DNA of 64,000 nucleotides from Anaerolineae bacterium (GTDB lineage Bacteria; Chloroflexota; Anaerolineae; Caldilineales; Caldilineaceae): assembly GCA_030432295.1 (NCBI GenBank), contig JAUIHI010000007.1:1-64000 (forward strand), read 5' to 3'. The notes beneath the pieces were generated by a model, which ran no database searches, was not told the DNA's origin, and saw nothing but the letters and a program-made list of their open reading frames with translations. Numbering within the stretch: the stretch's first letter is position 1; each line of letters starts with the position of its first letter. Positions 23,357 through 32,286 of the stretch are shown here, in pieces. Made by a program: the position numbers and the translations under genes.

Positions 23357-25540
23357 ATGCCCCACATTTTCATCTCCCACGCCAGCGCCGATGACCCCTT
23401 TGTGGCCGAATTGCGCCGGGCACTGGAGAGCCACGACGTCCCCGTCTGGGTGGACTCGCGCAACCTGCGCGGCGGGGCTGTGTTGAATGATGCGATAGGC
23501 GATGCCATCGCCTCTGCCCAGCACTGCCTGGTCGTCCTCAGCCCGCAGACGGTCAACTCGCCCTGGGTGAAGAAGGAGATCGATCTGGCGCTTCAGGCCC
23601 AACAACTGGTGGAGGGCTACCGGGTCATCCCCCTCCTCCTGCCCGGCATCCAGCCCGCGGCCCTGGGCATGTGGTTTGACGCCGAACCCCTGGGCGTGAA
23701 GGTGGAGCTTGCCCCCGGCAGCCTCGACGGAGCTTTGCCCGCCATCCTGGCCGGGCTGGGACGCCAGATGCCCGCCGACGCCACCCCCGCGGTCGAACTG
23801 CCCCCGACCCGCACGGACGAGCTGATCCTCGAACTGCGCGACCCCACAATTGTGGAGATCGACGGCGCACAGCGGGCCAGGGCCACGGCCATTCTGCGCT
23901 TTCAACCCGCAGACGGGGAGCACAGCCGGGCCGTGGAGAGCGCCCGCTACACCGTCACTGCACCCCTGGGGCCGGTGGAGCGGGAGGAGCTGCGCTGGTA
24001 TTTGGAGGAGTTCAGCCTGTGGCCCGTGGGCATCTTTGCCGAGCGGGCCGCACGCACGGAGCAGGCGATGGCCGGCTGGGGACAGGCCCTCTACGCCGCT
24101 GCCCTGGGCAGCCCCCTGGCCCAGCCAGCCCTGACCGCCTGGCAGAACGGCAGCGGAGAGGCGCGCCGCTTCTCCCTCTGGGTGGACCAGGAGCCGCCCG
24201 ACGGCTCCGCCGAAAGCGACATCGCCCAGGCCCACGCCGGGGCCACGGAACTCCTGGCCCTGCCCTGGGAGATTCTGCACGATGGGGATAAACGGGGGGA
24301 TGAATGGGGCAGGGGCGGCTTCTGGCTGAACGGGGGCGACCCGGTGGCCGTGCGCCGTCGTCTGCCCAACCGCAGCCCCCAGGCCGTGGCCCCGGCCCAG
24401 CCTCCCATCCGCATTCTCCTGCTCAGCCCCCGGCCCGACAAAACGCCGGAGGGCCGTTCCATCGGCTACTTTGACCACCGCGCCAGCGCCCTGCCCCTGG
24501 TGCAGGCCGTGGAAAATCTGGGCGATCTGGCCCGGCTCACCGTCCTGCATCCCCCCACGCTGCCCGCGCTCCAGGACGAACTGGCCCGGGCCAAGCGGGC
24601 GGGCCAGCCCTATCACGTAGTCCATTTCGACGGCCACGGGGTCTACGACCGCCACAAAGGGCTGGGCGCGCTGCTCTTTGAATCCCCCCAGGACAGCCAA
24701 CTGCTGAGCGGACGGCACAGCGAACTGGTCCACGCCGACCGGCTGGCCGGGCTGATGCGGGCCAACGCCATCCCCCTGGTCTTTTTGGACGCCTGCCAGA
24801 GCAGCCAGAGCCAGGAGGAACTCAACTCCGTAGCCACCCGGCTGCTCCAGGAGGGGGTCAGTTCGGTGGTGGCGATGAGCTACACTGTGCTGGTGGAAAG
24901 CTCCCGCCGCTTTGTGGAGCGCTTCTACGCCGAGCTGGCCCAGGGGCGACCCGTGGGCGGGGCTGTGTTGGCCGGGCAGCGGGCGCTGGAAACCGACAGC
25001 TATCGCATCGATGTGATGGGGGCCGGGCCGCTGCACATGCGGGATTGGTTTGTGCCTGTGCTCTATCAGGACGCGGCCGACCCCCAGCTTTTCCGCCGTC
25101 TGCCCGGCAGCGCGGCGCGGGCGTTGACCACAGAGCGGGCCAAATTGCGTCTGGGCGACCTGCCCGATACCCCGCCCCAGAGCTTTGTGGGGCGCAGCCA
25201 CGAACTGCTGCTTATCGAACGGCTGCTGACGCTGGAAGCCTATGCGCTGGTGCGGGGCAGCGGCGGCGCGGGCAAGACCACCCTGGCCGTGGAAGCCGCC
25301 CGCTGGCTGGTGCGCAGCCACCGCTTTGGCCGGGCCGCCTTTGTCAGCCTGGAAGAGTGGCAGGACGACTGGGCCGTGCTCGATGTGCTGGCCCACCAAC
25401 TCCTGCCCGGCGACGACTACTCCGTGGCCCTCTTCCCCAGCCTGGACGCGGCCCTGCAACCCGTCCGCCGCGCCCTGCAGGACGACCCGACGATTATCGT
25501 CATCGACAATGTGGAGTCGGTGTTGCCGGGGATCGGGTAA
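23357..25540 (+). CDS. TIR-CHAT-NTPase protein, N-terminal piece of a split NLR-like conflict gene
   Basis: A 727-residue piece. Residues 1-130 are a TIR domain: HIFISHASADD at the start and SPWVKKEIDLAL with the glutamate expected at the NADase site. Residues about 250-600 are a CHAT (caspase-like) peptidase, with His in HFDGHG near 426 and Cys in FLDACQSS near 479. From about 615 an AAA/NB-ARC-like NTPase begins (GSGGAGKTT near 632, IIVIDNVE at the end). The frame is stopped by TAA at 25538-25540 inside a repeat block, just after Walker B. The same frame reopens at once and continues with NTPase and TPR sequence, so this is the front of an originally longer protein. TIR plus CHAT implies two effector activities, NAD cleavage and proteolysis; this is inferred from motifs. 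Confidence 0.85.
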   Translation: MPHIFISHASADDPFVAELRRALESHDVPVWVDSRNLRGGAVLNDAIGDAIASAQHCLVVLSPQTVNSPWVKKEIDLALQAQQLVEGYRVIPLLLPGIQPAALGMWFDAEPLGVKVELAPGSLDGALPAILAGLGRQMPADATPAVELPPTRTDELILELRDPTIVEIDGAQRARATAILRFQPADGEHSRAVESARYTVTAPLGPVEREELRWYLEEFSLWPVGIFAERAARTEQAMAGWGQALYAAALGSPLAQPALTAWQNGSGEARRFSLWVDQEPPDGSAESDIAQAHAGATELLALPWEILHDGDKRGDEWGRGGFWLNGGDPVAVRRRLPNRSPQAVAPAQPPIRILLLSPRPDKTPEGRSIGYFDHRASALPLVQAVENLGDLARLTVLHPPTLPALQDELARAKRAGQPYHVVHFDGHGVYDRHKGLGALLFESPQDSQLLSGRHSELVHADRLAGLMRANAIPLVFLDACQSSQSQEELNSVATRLLQEGVSSVVAMSYTVLVESSRRFVERFYAELAQGRPVGGAVLAGQRALETDSYRIDVMGAGPLHMRDWFVPVLYQDAADPQLFRRLPGSAARALTTERAKLRLGDLPDTPPQSFVGRSHELLLIERLLTLEAYALVRGSGGAGKTTLAVEAARWLVRSHRFGRAAFVSLEEWQDDWAVLDVLAHQLLPGDDYSVALFPSLDAALQPVRRALQDDPTIIVIDNVESVLPGIG

Positions 25541-25595
25541 GTTGGGGGAAATTCCGTGTCTTCCGTCTCTTCCGTGGTTAAAATTTTCGCCCTTT
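25537..25595. repeat. TTCCGTGTCTTCCGT repeat block that interrupts the TIR-CHAT gene
   Basis: GGTAAGTTGGGGG is followed by TTCCGTGTCTTCCGTCTC, another TTCCGTGG and GGTTAAAATTTTCGCCC. The block supplies the in-frame TAA. The coding frame is identical on both sides, so excising it would restore one reading frame if its length is a multiple of three. Confidence 0.75.
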
Positions 25596-27169
25596 GTCAG
25601 AAATTGCTCGCCGCCGACCCGCGCACCCGGCTGATCTTCACCAGCCGGGAGGGGCTGCCGTCGCCCTTTGATCGGGGGCGCTGCCGGGTGGAGTTGGGCG
25701 CGCTCAGCCCGACCGATGCGGTGCGGCTGGTGGAGCGGGTGCTGGCGGAGGCGGGCCAGCAGCCCGCGGCTGCGGACCCGGGCCGCACGCCGGATGAGGT
25801 GAGCGCGCTGGTGGACGGGGTGGGCCGCCACGCCCGCGCTCTGGTGTTGCTGGCGCGGGAGGTGGCCCGGCAAGGGGTGAAGGCCACCACCGCCAACCTG
25901 CAGCGGCTGATGGAGAGGCTGGAAGCCGCCCACCCCGGCGACCGGGAAAATTCCCTCTACGCCAGCGTGGAGTTGTCCCTGCGCCGCCTGCCCCCAGCGA
26001 TGCAGGAGCAGGTGAAAAATCTGGCGGTCTTCCACGGCGGCGGCCAGCTTTATGTGCTTGGGGCAGTGATGGGCGTCGATCAGAACGAAGCCCGAACGAT
26101 TGCCATAACCCTCATCGAAGTCGGCATGGCCGACGATATGGGCTATGGCTACCTGCGCCTGGACCCGGCCCTGGCCCCCTACCTGGCCCGCAGCCTGGAC
26201 TCGGTCAACCTGACCGCCCTGACCACCCGCTGGGCCGAGGCGATGATGCAGTTGGTGGGCTTTCTGCTCCAACAGCGAGACAGGGACACCAAATTGCAAG
26301 CCCAACTCACCCTGCTGGAACTGACCAACCTCCTGGCCCTGCTGGAGCATCTGGGGGCTGGTCTGGCCGAGGGGGAGACGACCCCGGAGCAGGTCGTGGA
26401 CGTGGCCGGGTCCATAGAGCAACTCTTGGCCAACCTGGGCCGCCCGGCCGCGCTGGCCCGGGCCGTGGCCCTGCGCGAGTCTGCGGCCAAGCGGTTGGGG
26501 GCGTGGAGCCACGCAAGTTACCAAGCGGAGGATGCCAAGTTTGATCGTCTGCTCCAGGTCGGGGACGGGGGAGGCGCATATCAGGTCGCAACTCGCCTAC
26601 TTGAGCGTTCCCTGGCCGCCGGTGAGTCGGCCTATCCCGGTGCAGGGTACAATATTGCTATGGCACATTTCAATGTGGGACGGGTGTTGAGTACAATCGG
26701 CCAAGCCGAGCCTGCCCTCGACTCCCTGACCCAGGCCCAGACCCGCTTCCAGGCCCTGGCGGACGGGGGCAACCGGAGTGCCGCCCGCATGGCCGCCGTC
26801 GCCCTCACCGAGCAGGGGGATTGTCTGGCTGCTCTGGGGCGTTTGGACGAGGCCGCGGGCAAGTACGAGGAAGGCATTCGCCGGTCCAAAGAACTGGACG
26901 ACCAGCGCCAGGTTGCTGTCAATAGCGGCAACCTGGGCAGTGTGCGCATATACCAGCAGCGCTACGCCGAGGCCCTGGCCGCCTGGGACGAGGCCCGGCG
27001 CATCTTCCAGGGGCTGGGGGGAGCCGGGCGGGGAGGCCACGGCCTGGCATCAGATGGGTGTGGTCCACAGGCAGGCCCGCCAGTGGGAAGCGGCGGAGCG
27101 GGCCTATCGCCAGGCTGTCAGCATCTTCGTGCAGCAGGGAAATCTGTCAAATCAGGCGTCCAGCCTTGA
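25556..27169 (+). CDS. NTPase/TPR middle piece of the split TIR-CHAT gene
   Basis: This 537-codon frame is the same frame as the upstream TIR-CHAT piece. After a few repeat-encoded residues it continues NB-ARC-like sequence (LLAADPRTRLIFTSREGLPS, a sensor-1-like segment, then LGALSPTDAVRLVERVL). A helical region follows, then tetratricopeptide repeats (YNIAMAHFNVGRVLSTIGQA, AVALTEQGDCLAALGRLDEA). Beyond about 27020 the translation turns into low-complexity Gly/Pro sequence, while the TPR pattern continues in another frame, so a frameshift has occurred in a G-rich run near 27010-27040. The GTG at 25556 is only the first possible start; whether it is translated alone is unknown. Confidence 0.75.
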   Translation: MSSVSSVVKIFALCQKLLAADPRTRLIFTSREGLPSPFDRGRCRVELGALSPTDAVRLVERVLAEAGQQPAAADPGRTPDEVSALVDGVGRHARALVLLAREVARQGVKATTANLQRLMERLEAAHPGDRENSLYASVELSLRRLPPAMQEQVKNLAVFHGGGQLYVLGAVMGVDQNEARTIAITLIEVGMADDMGYGYLRLDPALAPYLARSLDSVNLTALTTRWAEAMMQLVGFLLQQRDRDTKLQAQLTLLELTNLLALLEHLGAGLAEGETTPEQVVDVAGSIEQLLANLGRPAALARAVALRESAAKRLGAWSHASYQAEDAKFDRLLQVGDGGGAYQVATRLLERSLAAGESAYPGAGYNIAMAHFNVGRVLSTIGQAEPALDSLTQAQTRFQALADGGNRSAARMAAVALTEQGDCLAALGRLDEAAGKYEEGIRRSKELDDQRQVAVNSGNLGSVRIYQQRYAEALAAWDEARRIFQGLGGAGRGGHGLASDGCGPQAGPPVGSGGAGLSPGCQHLRAAGKSVKSGVQP

Positions 27170-27770
27170 TGAACTTGGGAACTTGTATGGAGAAATTGAT
27201 AGAAATGAGGAAGCAGTCGTTTTTCACCGTCAGGCGGCAGATATTCGTGCAAGAATTCAGGATTTGGCTGCCGAAGGGCGATCCCGAAACAACTTGGCGA
27301 ATAAACTGGTCAAGCTGGGGCGGCTGGACGAGGCCCGCCAGGAGATTCAGCGGGCGATTGAATGCGCCAAACCCTTCGGCCACGCGGCCGAGCCGTGGAA
27401 GACGTGGAACATCCTGCGCGACATCGAAAGCGCCACCGGCCACGCGGACGCGGCCCAGGCCGCCTGGGTCCAGGCCCGGGATGCGTACCTGGCCTACCGG
27501 CGGGAGGGGGGGTATGCGCAGCAATCTGGTGGCAAATTGTGTGAACAGGTTTTGCAGGCCATACAATCGGGTCAAGACAAAGACGTTGGACAAGCGCTTA
27601 TGCAATTGTACGAGGATCCGAGTTCTCCGAAATGGCTAAAAGTATTGATTCCAATACTTCAGACAATTCTGGGCGGAGACCACAACCCGGCTCTTGCCGA
27701 AGACTTCGACCTCGACTACGACGATTCCGCCGAACTCCTCCTGCTCCTGGAGCGGCTGGGGGGTGGGTAG
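27054..27770 (+). CDS. TPR C-terminal piece of the split TIR-CHAT gene
   Basis: The frame used here (open from upstream, first internal ATG at 27054) carries the continuation of the TPR array: MGVVHRQARQWEAAERAYRQ, SSLDELGNLYGEIDRNEEAV and NNLANKLVKLGRLDEARQEI. A helical tail follows, ending in an acidic stretch (EDFDLDYDDSAELLLLLERL). It is in a different frame from 25556-27169. Joined together, the three pieces would give about 1470 residues with order TIR, CHAT, NTPase, TPR. The shift may be real decay, a programmed event or an assembly error in a run of G residues. Confidence 0.75.
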   Translation: MGVVHRQARQWEAAERAYRQAVSIFVQQGNLSNQASSLDELGNLYGEIDRNEEAVVFHRQAADIRARIQDLAAEGRSRNNLANKLVKLGRLDEARQEIQRAIECAKPFGHAAEPWKTWNILRDIESATGHADAAQAAWVQARDAYLAYRREGGYAQQSGGKLCEQVLQAIQSGQDKDVGQALMQLYEDPSSPKWLKVLIPILQTILGGDHNPALAEDFDLDYDDSAELLLLLERLGGG

Positions 27771-27785
27771 GGGGCAGGGGGCAGG

Positions 27786-27872
27786 CGGCCCTCACCACCC
27801 CCTGCCCCCCTCCTCTCCCAGCCGGGGCGTGGGTTCGTCTGTGTTGTCGTCTGCGCTGGGAGAGGAGGGGGC
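27786..27872. repeat. GGGGAGG-type inverted repeat downstream of the TPR gene
   Basis: CCCCCTCCTCTCCCAG and CTGGGAGAGGAGGGGGC are separated by about 40 nt. This is related to the blocks at 2571-2686 and 21006-21050, here in non-coding DNA. Confidence 0.75.
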
Positions 27873-27915
27873 ACTCGTTGGGGGCGTTGTTCCTCGTTCC
27901 CATCTGTCTAGCCGT

Positions 27916-28072
27916 CGCCGGTTGAGTAGCCGCCAGAGGTGTCTGTGGCTTCCTCGCCAGCGTCCGGCGGCGTATCGAAACCCAGACGGCGGGTTGACCG
28001 GAAGAACTGTCTCGTCACCCGTTCGCTGGGTTTCGATATGGCGGGAAAAAGCCCCCGCCTACTCAACCGGCG
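27916..28072. repeat. 157-nt MITE-like imperfect palindrome
   Basis: The termini CGCCGGTTGAGTAG (27916-27929) and CTACTCAACCGGCG (28059-28072) are exact complements. Internal arms GTATCGAAACCCA (27972-27984) and TGGGTTTCGATAT (28027-28039) match with one mismatch. The 397-nt gap between 27770 and 28168 holds only this element and the preceding hairpin; no gene is seen. Confidence 0.75.
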
Positions 28073-28167
28073 CTCACTGGCTTGGCTGGTCAGCCCGCTG
28101 TCGATTTATCTGTGCAAATCCCTCCCATCCGTGAAAATCCGTGTCCTTCCTTTCGGAGACTCGACCA

Positions 28168-29367
28168 ATGACCCTCCACCCACCCGTCCGTCTCGCCCTC
28201 ATCGGCGCGGGCTTTTTGGCCGAGACCCGCGCCCGCTGCTACGCCCAGGTCCACGGCTACGACGTGCGTATTGTGGCTGTGGCCGCGCGTACCTCCGAGC
28301 GGGCCAACGCTTTTGCCGCCCGCCACGGAATCCCCCGCGCCACCACCGACTACCGGGAACTCCTGGCCCTGCCGGAGGTGGACGCGGTGGACCTCTGCGT
28401 GCCCAACCACCTGCACCGGCCCATCACCGAAGCTGCCGCGGCCGCGGGCAAGCAGGTCATCTGCACCAAACCCCTCACCGCCTACGTGGGTCAGGACTTG
28501 GCCGCGGACACTTCCGACGGGGAGATTTCCGGCCAGGACCGGGCGCATATGCTGGCCGTGGCAAGCGAAGACGCGGCGGCAATGGTAGCCGCCTGTGAAC
28601 GGGCCGGCGTGCAACTGATGTACGGCGAGAATTGGGTCTACGCGCCGTCCATCAGCCGGGCCGCGGGGCTGATCGCCCACAGCCGCGGCGCAATTGTCGA
28701 GATGCGCGGCGGCGAATGTCACAACGGCTCCCACTCCCCCTTCTCCAAAATCTGGCGCTACACCGGCGGCGGCGCGCTGATAAGGCTCGGCGCGCATCCC
28801 ATCGGCGCAATGCTCCATCTGAAAGCCCAGGAGGGGATCGCTCGCGACGGCGTGCCCATCCGTCCCGTATCAGTCAGCGCGGAGGTGGGCGATCTGTCGC
28901 AGATTCCCGCGGTCGCCGCGGCTGAGCAGAGTTGGATTGTGCGGGGCTGGCAGGATGTGGAGAATTGGGCCGCGGTCATCCTCACCTTCAGCGACGGCAG
29001 CCGGGGCGTCGTCTATGCCTCGGACGCTGTCCTGGGCGGGATGGAGAGTAAACTGGAAATCTTTCTGGACAACGGCCAGTTCAAATGCAATCTCAGCCCC
29101 CACGACCTGTTGCAAAGCTACAGCCCGGACCCGTCCGTGCTGGGCGACGCCTATCTGATGGAAAAGGTCAGCACCAGCGCGGGCTGGAATACGCCCCTGC
29201 CCAACGAGGACTGGTCTTCCGGCCATCTGGCTATGTGCCAGGATTTTGTGGAAGCCGTGGCTGAGAAGCGCCCGGCCCGTTCCGATGGCTGCCTGGGGCT
29301 GGAAGTGACGAAAGTCGTCTACGCCGCCTATCTCTCGGCGCAGGAGGGGCGGCGGGTGGAGATATAA
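28168..29367 (+). CDS. Gfo/Idh/MocA-family oxidoreductase
   Basis: A 399-residue NAD(P)-dependent oxidoreductase. The N-terminal Rossmann motif is LALIGAGFLAETRARCY. EVDAVDLCVPNHLHRPITEA and CTKPLTAYVG (the EKP-like segment, here TKP) are family hallmarks. The C-terminal half is the alpha/beta dimerisation domain. An insertion-like stretch after CTKPLTAYVG (DLAADTSDGEISGQDRAHML) is longer than usual. It probably oxidises or reduces a sugar or cyclitol and, with the GH2 gene 198 nt downstream, may form a carbohydrate-use pair. ATG 28168 follows GGAG by 10 nt. Confidence 0.85.
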   Translation: MTLHPPVRLALIGAGFLAETRARCYAQVHGYDVRIVAVAARTSERANAFAARHGIPRATTDYRELLALPEVDAVDLCVPNHLHRPITEAAAAAGKQVICTKPLTAYVGQDLAADTSDGEISGQDRAHMLAVASEDAAAMVAACERAGVQLMYGENWVYAPSISRAAGLIAHSRGAIVEMRGGECHNGSHSPFSKIWRYTGGGALIRLGAHPIGAMLHLKAQEGIARDGVPIRPVSVSAEVGDLSQIPAVAAAEQSWIVRGWQDVENWAAVILTFSDGSRGVVYASDAVLGGMESKLEIFLDNGQFKCNLSPHDLLQSYSPDPSVLGDAYLMEKVSTSAGWNTPLPNEDWSSGHLAMCQDFVEAVAEKRPARSDGCLGLEVTKVVYAAYLSAQEGRRVEI

Positions 29368-29369
29368 AA

Positions 29370-29520
29370 GTGTCGAGTGTCGGCGCACCAGACATTTCCG
29401 CCTTCGTTGTGCGTTCGGAGAGACGAGATTTCTGAGTCAGACACTTTTGCCTTCCCCTTTTGCCTTTTGCCTTTTTTATCCCCTCTTCTTTGTGTCTTTG
29501 CGACTTTGTGGTTATTCTTC
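29370..29520. repeat. Repeat-filled intergenic region
   Basis: GTGTCGAGTGTCG, CCTTTTGCCTTTTGCC and TTTGTGTCTTTGCGACTTTG units occupy most of 29368-29565, between the oxidoreductase and GH2 genes. No gene is seen. The same units occur at 16842-16920 and 17570-17655. Confidence 0.8.
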
Positions 29521-29565
29521 TCTCTACAGTCGAAATTTGACCCCACCACTACTGAGAGAATAGAA

Positions 29566-32286
29566 ATGACCCACACGCCCCCATCCAACCATCCGCGCCC
29601 CGACTACCCCCGCCCCTATCTGCGCCGGGAGGAGTGGCGCAGTTTGAACGGTCCCTGGCGTTTTGCCTTTGATCCCCACGTCCACGGCGAGCAGATGGGC
29701 TGGCATCGCAGCACGCCCGAAAAGGCCGGTTTTCACCGGGCCGGCAACGGCAAATATCTGACGATTACCGTCCCCTTCCCCTGGGAGTCGCCCCTCTCCG
29801 GTGTGGCCGCGCCCGAATACCGGGGCGCGGGCTGGTACGAGCGGGAAGTGACGATTCCCGCGGATTGGACGGGGGTGCGTCCCTTTCTCAACTTCAACGC
29901 GGTGGACTGGAGCGCACGGGTCTGGGTCAACGGCCAGATCGCCGCCGAGAATGACAACGGCTACCTGCCCTTCTCCATCGATCTCAGCCCCTACGCCCAG
30001 CCCGGCGAGACCGTCACCGTCACCCTCCGCGCCTGGGACATCGCCGAGGCCACGACGCTCGTCGGCAAGCAGGTCCCCCACTGGTACACCTACAGCAGCG
30101 GCATCTGGCAGAGCGTCTGGCTGGAGGCCCGCCCCGCCAGCCACATTACCGGCGTGCGTATCAGCCCGGATGTGGCGAACCAGCAGGCCAGCGCGCAGAT
30201 CGATCTTTCCGTGGCGGCCGCGGGCAGCTATCGCCTGCGCCTCTCCTCGCCCGATAGCAGCTTCCCTAGGGTAGAGAGCAGCCAGACTTTGCAGCCGGGA
30301 GCGCAGAGCGTCACTGTCACCTTCGCCGTGCCCAGCCCGAAGCTCTGGTCCCCGGAGACGCCCCATCTCTACGACGTGCAGGTGGAACTGACTTGCACTG
30401 AGCCTGTCGAACGTGTCCCAGCGGACGGCAGAGCGAGTGATACGGCTACCACCTATTTTGGGATGCGCACGGTCAGCCGGGGCGGTTGGGATGGCAAAGA
30501 GTACGAGTACATTCTGCTCAACGGCGAACCGGTCTATCTGCGCGGCGCGCTGGATCAGGCCTTCCACCCGGACGGGCTGCACGCCTACCCGACCTACGAG
30601 ATCATCCGGGGAGACATTCAGCTTGCCAAGGATTTGGGGCTGAATATGCTGCGCTGTCACATCAAAATCAACGATCCCCGCTACTACTACTGGGCCGACA
30701 AACTGGGCCTGCTGATTTTCTACGATATGCCCAGCCCGGATATGGACACGCCCAGTATGCGCCGCACCTACGAATCGGCCCTGCGCGACGCCATCGCTCG
30801 GGACTTCAACAGCCCGTCGATTATCGCCTGGATTATCTTCAACGAGACCTGGGGACTGACCCGCCATCACACTGCGGACGGGCAACGCTGGCTGGCGGAA
30901 ATGGTGGAGCTGACCCGCCAACTCGACCCCACCCGGCTGGTGGAGGACAACTCCCCCTGCCGCTACGATCACGTGGAGACGGACATCAACTCCTGGCACT
31001 TCTACATCAACAACTACCCCGAAGTGCGCCGCCACGTGCAGCGGGTGGTGGACGAGACTTATCCCGGCTCGGCCTTCAATTACGTGGGGGGTGAATATGT
31101 GCAGAAAACCGCGCCGCTGATGAACAGCGAGTTCGGCGGCATTGCGGCCCGCAGCGGCGACACGGACATCGCCTGGTGCTTCAAATACCAGACGACGGAG
31201 CTGCGCCGCCACGCCAAAGTCTGCGGCTACGTCTACACCGAACTGGACGACATCGAGTGGGAGCACAACGGTTTTGTCAACTACGACCGCAGCGCCAAAG
31301 AGTTCGGCTACGACGCCTTTGTGCCGGGGATGTCTGTGGCCGATCTGAACGCAGCTGACTTTGTAGGACTGGACACGCCCCCCTGCCAGACCCTTACACC
31401 GGGAAGTGAGTTCCGCGCCCCCCTCTTCGTCAGCCATTGGGGAGCGCCCATCGGCAATGCGACTGTGCGGTGGCAGGTGGACTTTGTAGATCGCTACGGT
31501 CAGCCCAGCACTGTCCAGAGCGGCGAAATCCCCGTCACCCCCACCCGCTTCGACGTGACTTCTCTGGGTGATCTGGCCTTCGCACTCCCCGCCGAAAACG
31601 GGCTGGCGACGGTCGCACTACAACTGGTGGACGGTACGGGCGCGGTGCGTTCCCGTAATTATGTGAATGTGGAAGTCTCGGCGGGTCCCAGCCCGGCGGT
31701 AGAACAAAACGACTACGGCCACGCCCTGCGCTTCCGTCCCGGTGACTTCAGCGCATCCTCCTGGGACCAGCCACAGGTGGACCCCTCTCGCCAGAAGTTT
31801 TCGGCCACAGGCAGCGGCTGGGTGGAGTACGAATTGTCCCTGCCTGCGGGGGTGGACGGAGCCAAGATCAGCGGTCTGGAAGTGCGCTTCGAGGCCGGGG
31901 CACGGGCCGGGCGGGCGAAGATCGACTGGCCCGCCAAAATCCAGGGCTTCAACTATCCCCAGACCGAGTTGGAGCGCAAGACGCCCTCGGATGTGACGGT
32001 TGCCCTGAACGGCGTGGAAATCGGCAGCGCCCACCTGCCCGACGACCCCGCCGACGCACGGGGCGTGCTCAGCCATCACAACTGGATCGACCCCGGCTCC
32101 TACGGCTATTTGATCGACGCCTCCACCGACGCCGACGCGCTGGCAGCGGTGAAGGCGACGCTGGCCGCCGGCAAACCTCTGCTGGTTCGTTTCACCGTCC
32201 CGACAGAGAGTGGGGGTGGGCTGGCCCTCTACGGCGAAGAGGCAGGCCACTATCCCGTAGCGCCGACACTGCTGGTGATGCTGTAG
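29566..32286 (+). CDS. Glycoside hydrolase family 2 (beta-galactosidase/beta-glucuronidase type)
   Basis: A 906-residue GH2 enzyme. The N-terminal sugar-binding domain starts RREEWRSLNGPWRFAFDPH; immunoglobulin-like domains follow and then a TIM barrel. The catalytic acid/base is Glu427 in FNETWG and the nucleophile is Glu522 in MNSEFGG. A C-terminal beta-rich extension of about 250 residues is present. There is no signal peptide, so it is probably cytoplasmic, hydrolysing an imported beta-glycoside. A short repeat at 30397-30411 (ACTGAGCCTGTCGAA) is translated in an interdomain loop. GAGA lies 8 nt upstream of the chosen ATG; the frame is open upstream only through repeats. Confidence 0.88.
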   Translation: MTHTPPSNHPRPDYPRPYLRREEWRSLNGPWRFAFDPHVHGEQMGWHRSTPEKAGFHRAGNGKYLTITVPFPWESPLSGVAAPEYRGAGWYEREVTIPADWTGVRPFLNFNAVDWSARVWVNGQIAAENDNGYLPFSIDLSPYAQPGETVTVTLRAWDIAEATTLVGKQVPHWYTYSSGIWQSVWLEARPASHITGVRISPDVANQQASAQIDLSVAAAGSYRLRLSSPDSSFPRVESSQTLQPGAQSVTVTFAVPSPKLWSPETPHLYDVQVELTCTEPVERVPADGRASDTATTYFGMRTVSRGGWDGKEYEYILLNGEPVYLRGALDQAFHPDGLHAYPTYEIIRGDIQLAKDLGLNMLRCHIKINDPRYYYWADKLGLLIFYDMPSPDMDTPSMRRTYESALRDAIARDFNSPSIIAWIIFNETWGLTRHHTADGQRWLAEMVELTRQLDPTRLVEDNSPCRYDHVETDINSWHFYINNYPEVRRHVQRVVDETYPGSAFNYVGGEYVQKTAPLMNSEFGGIAARSGDTDIAWCFKYQTTELRRHAKVCGYVYTELDDIEWEHNGFVNYDRSAKEFGYDAFVPGMSVADLNAADFVGLDTPPCQTLTPGSEFRAPLFVSHWGAPIGNATVRWQVDFVDRYGQPSTVQSGEIPVTPTRFDVTSLGDLAFALPAENGLATVALQLVDGTGAVRSRNYVNVEVSAGPSPAVEQNDYGHALRFRPGDFSASSWDQPQVDPSRQKFSATGSGWVEYELSLPAGVDGAKISGLEVRFEAGARAGRAKIDWPAKIQGFNYPQTELERKTPSDVTVALNGVEIGSAHLPDDPADARGVLSHHNWIDPGSYGYLIDASTDADALAAVKATLAAGKPLLVRFTVPTESGGGLALYGEEAGHYPVAPTLLVML
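30397..30411 (+). repeat. CTGAGCCTGTCGAA repeat unit inside the GH2 gene
   Basis: Fourteen nucleotides (CTGAGCCTGTCGAA) are identical to 58947-58960, which lies inside a glycosyltransferase gene. Both copies are translated. Confidence 0.7.

Noticed and set aside
23294-26524. A 1076-codon open frame on the minus strand
   Set aside because: It is antisense to the TIR-CHAT-TPR gene, has low-complexity Gly/Gln/His/Arg composition and no domain motif. It is a by-product of high GC content.
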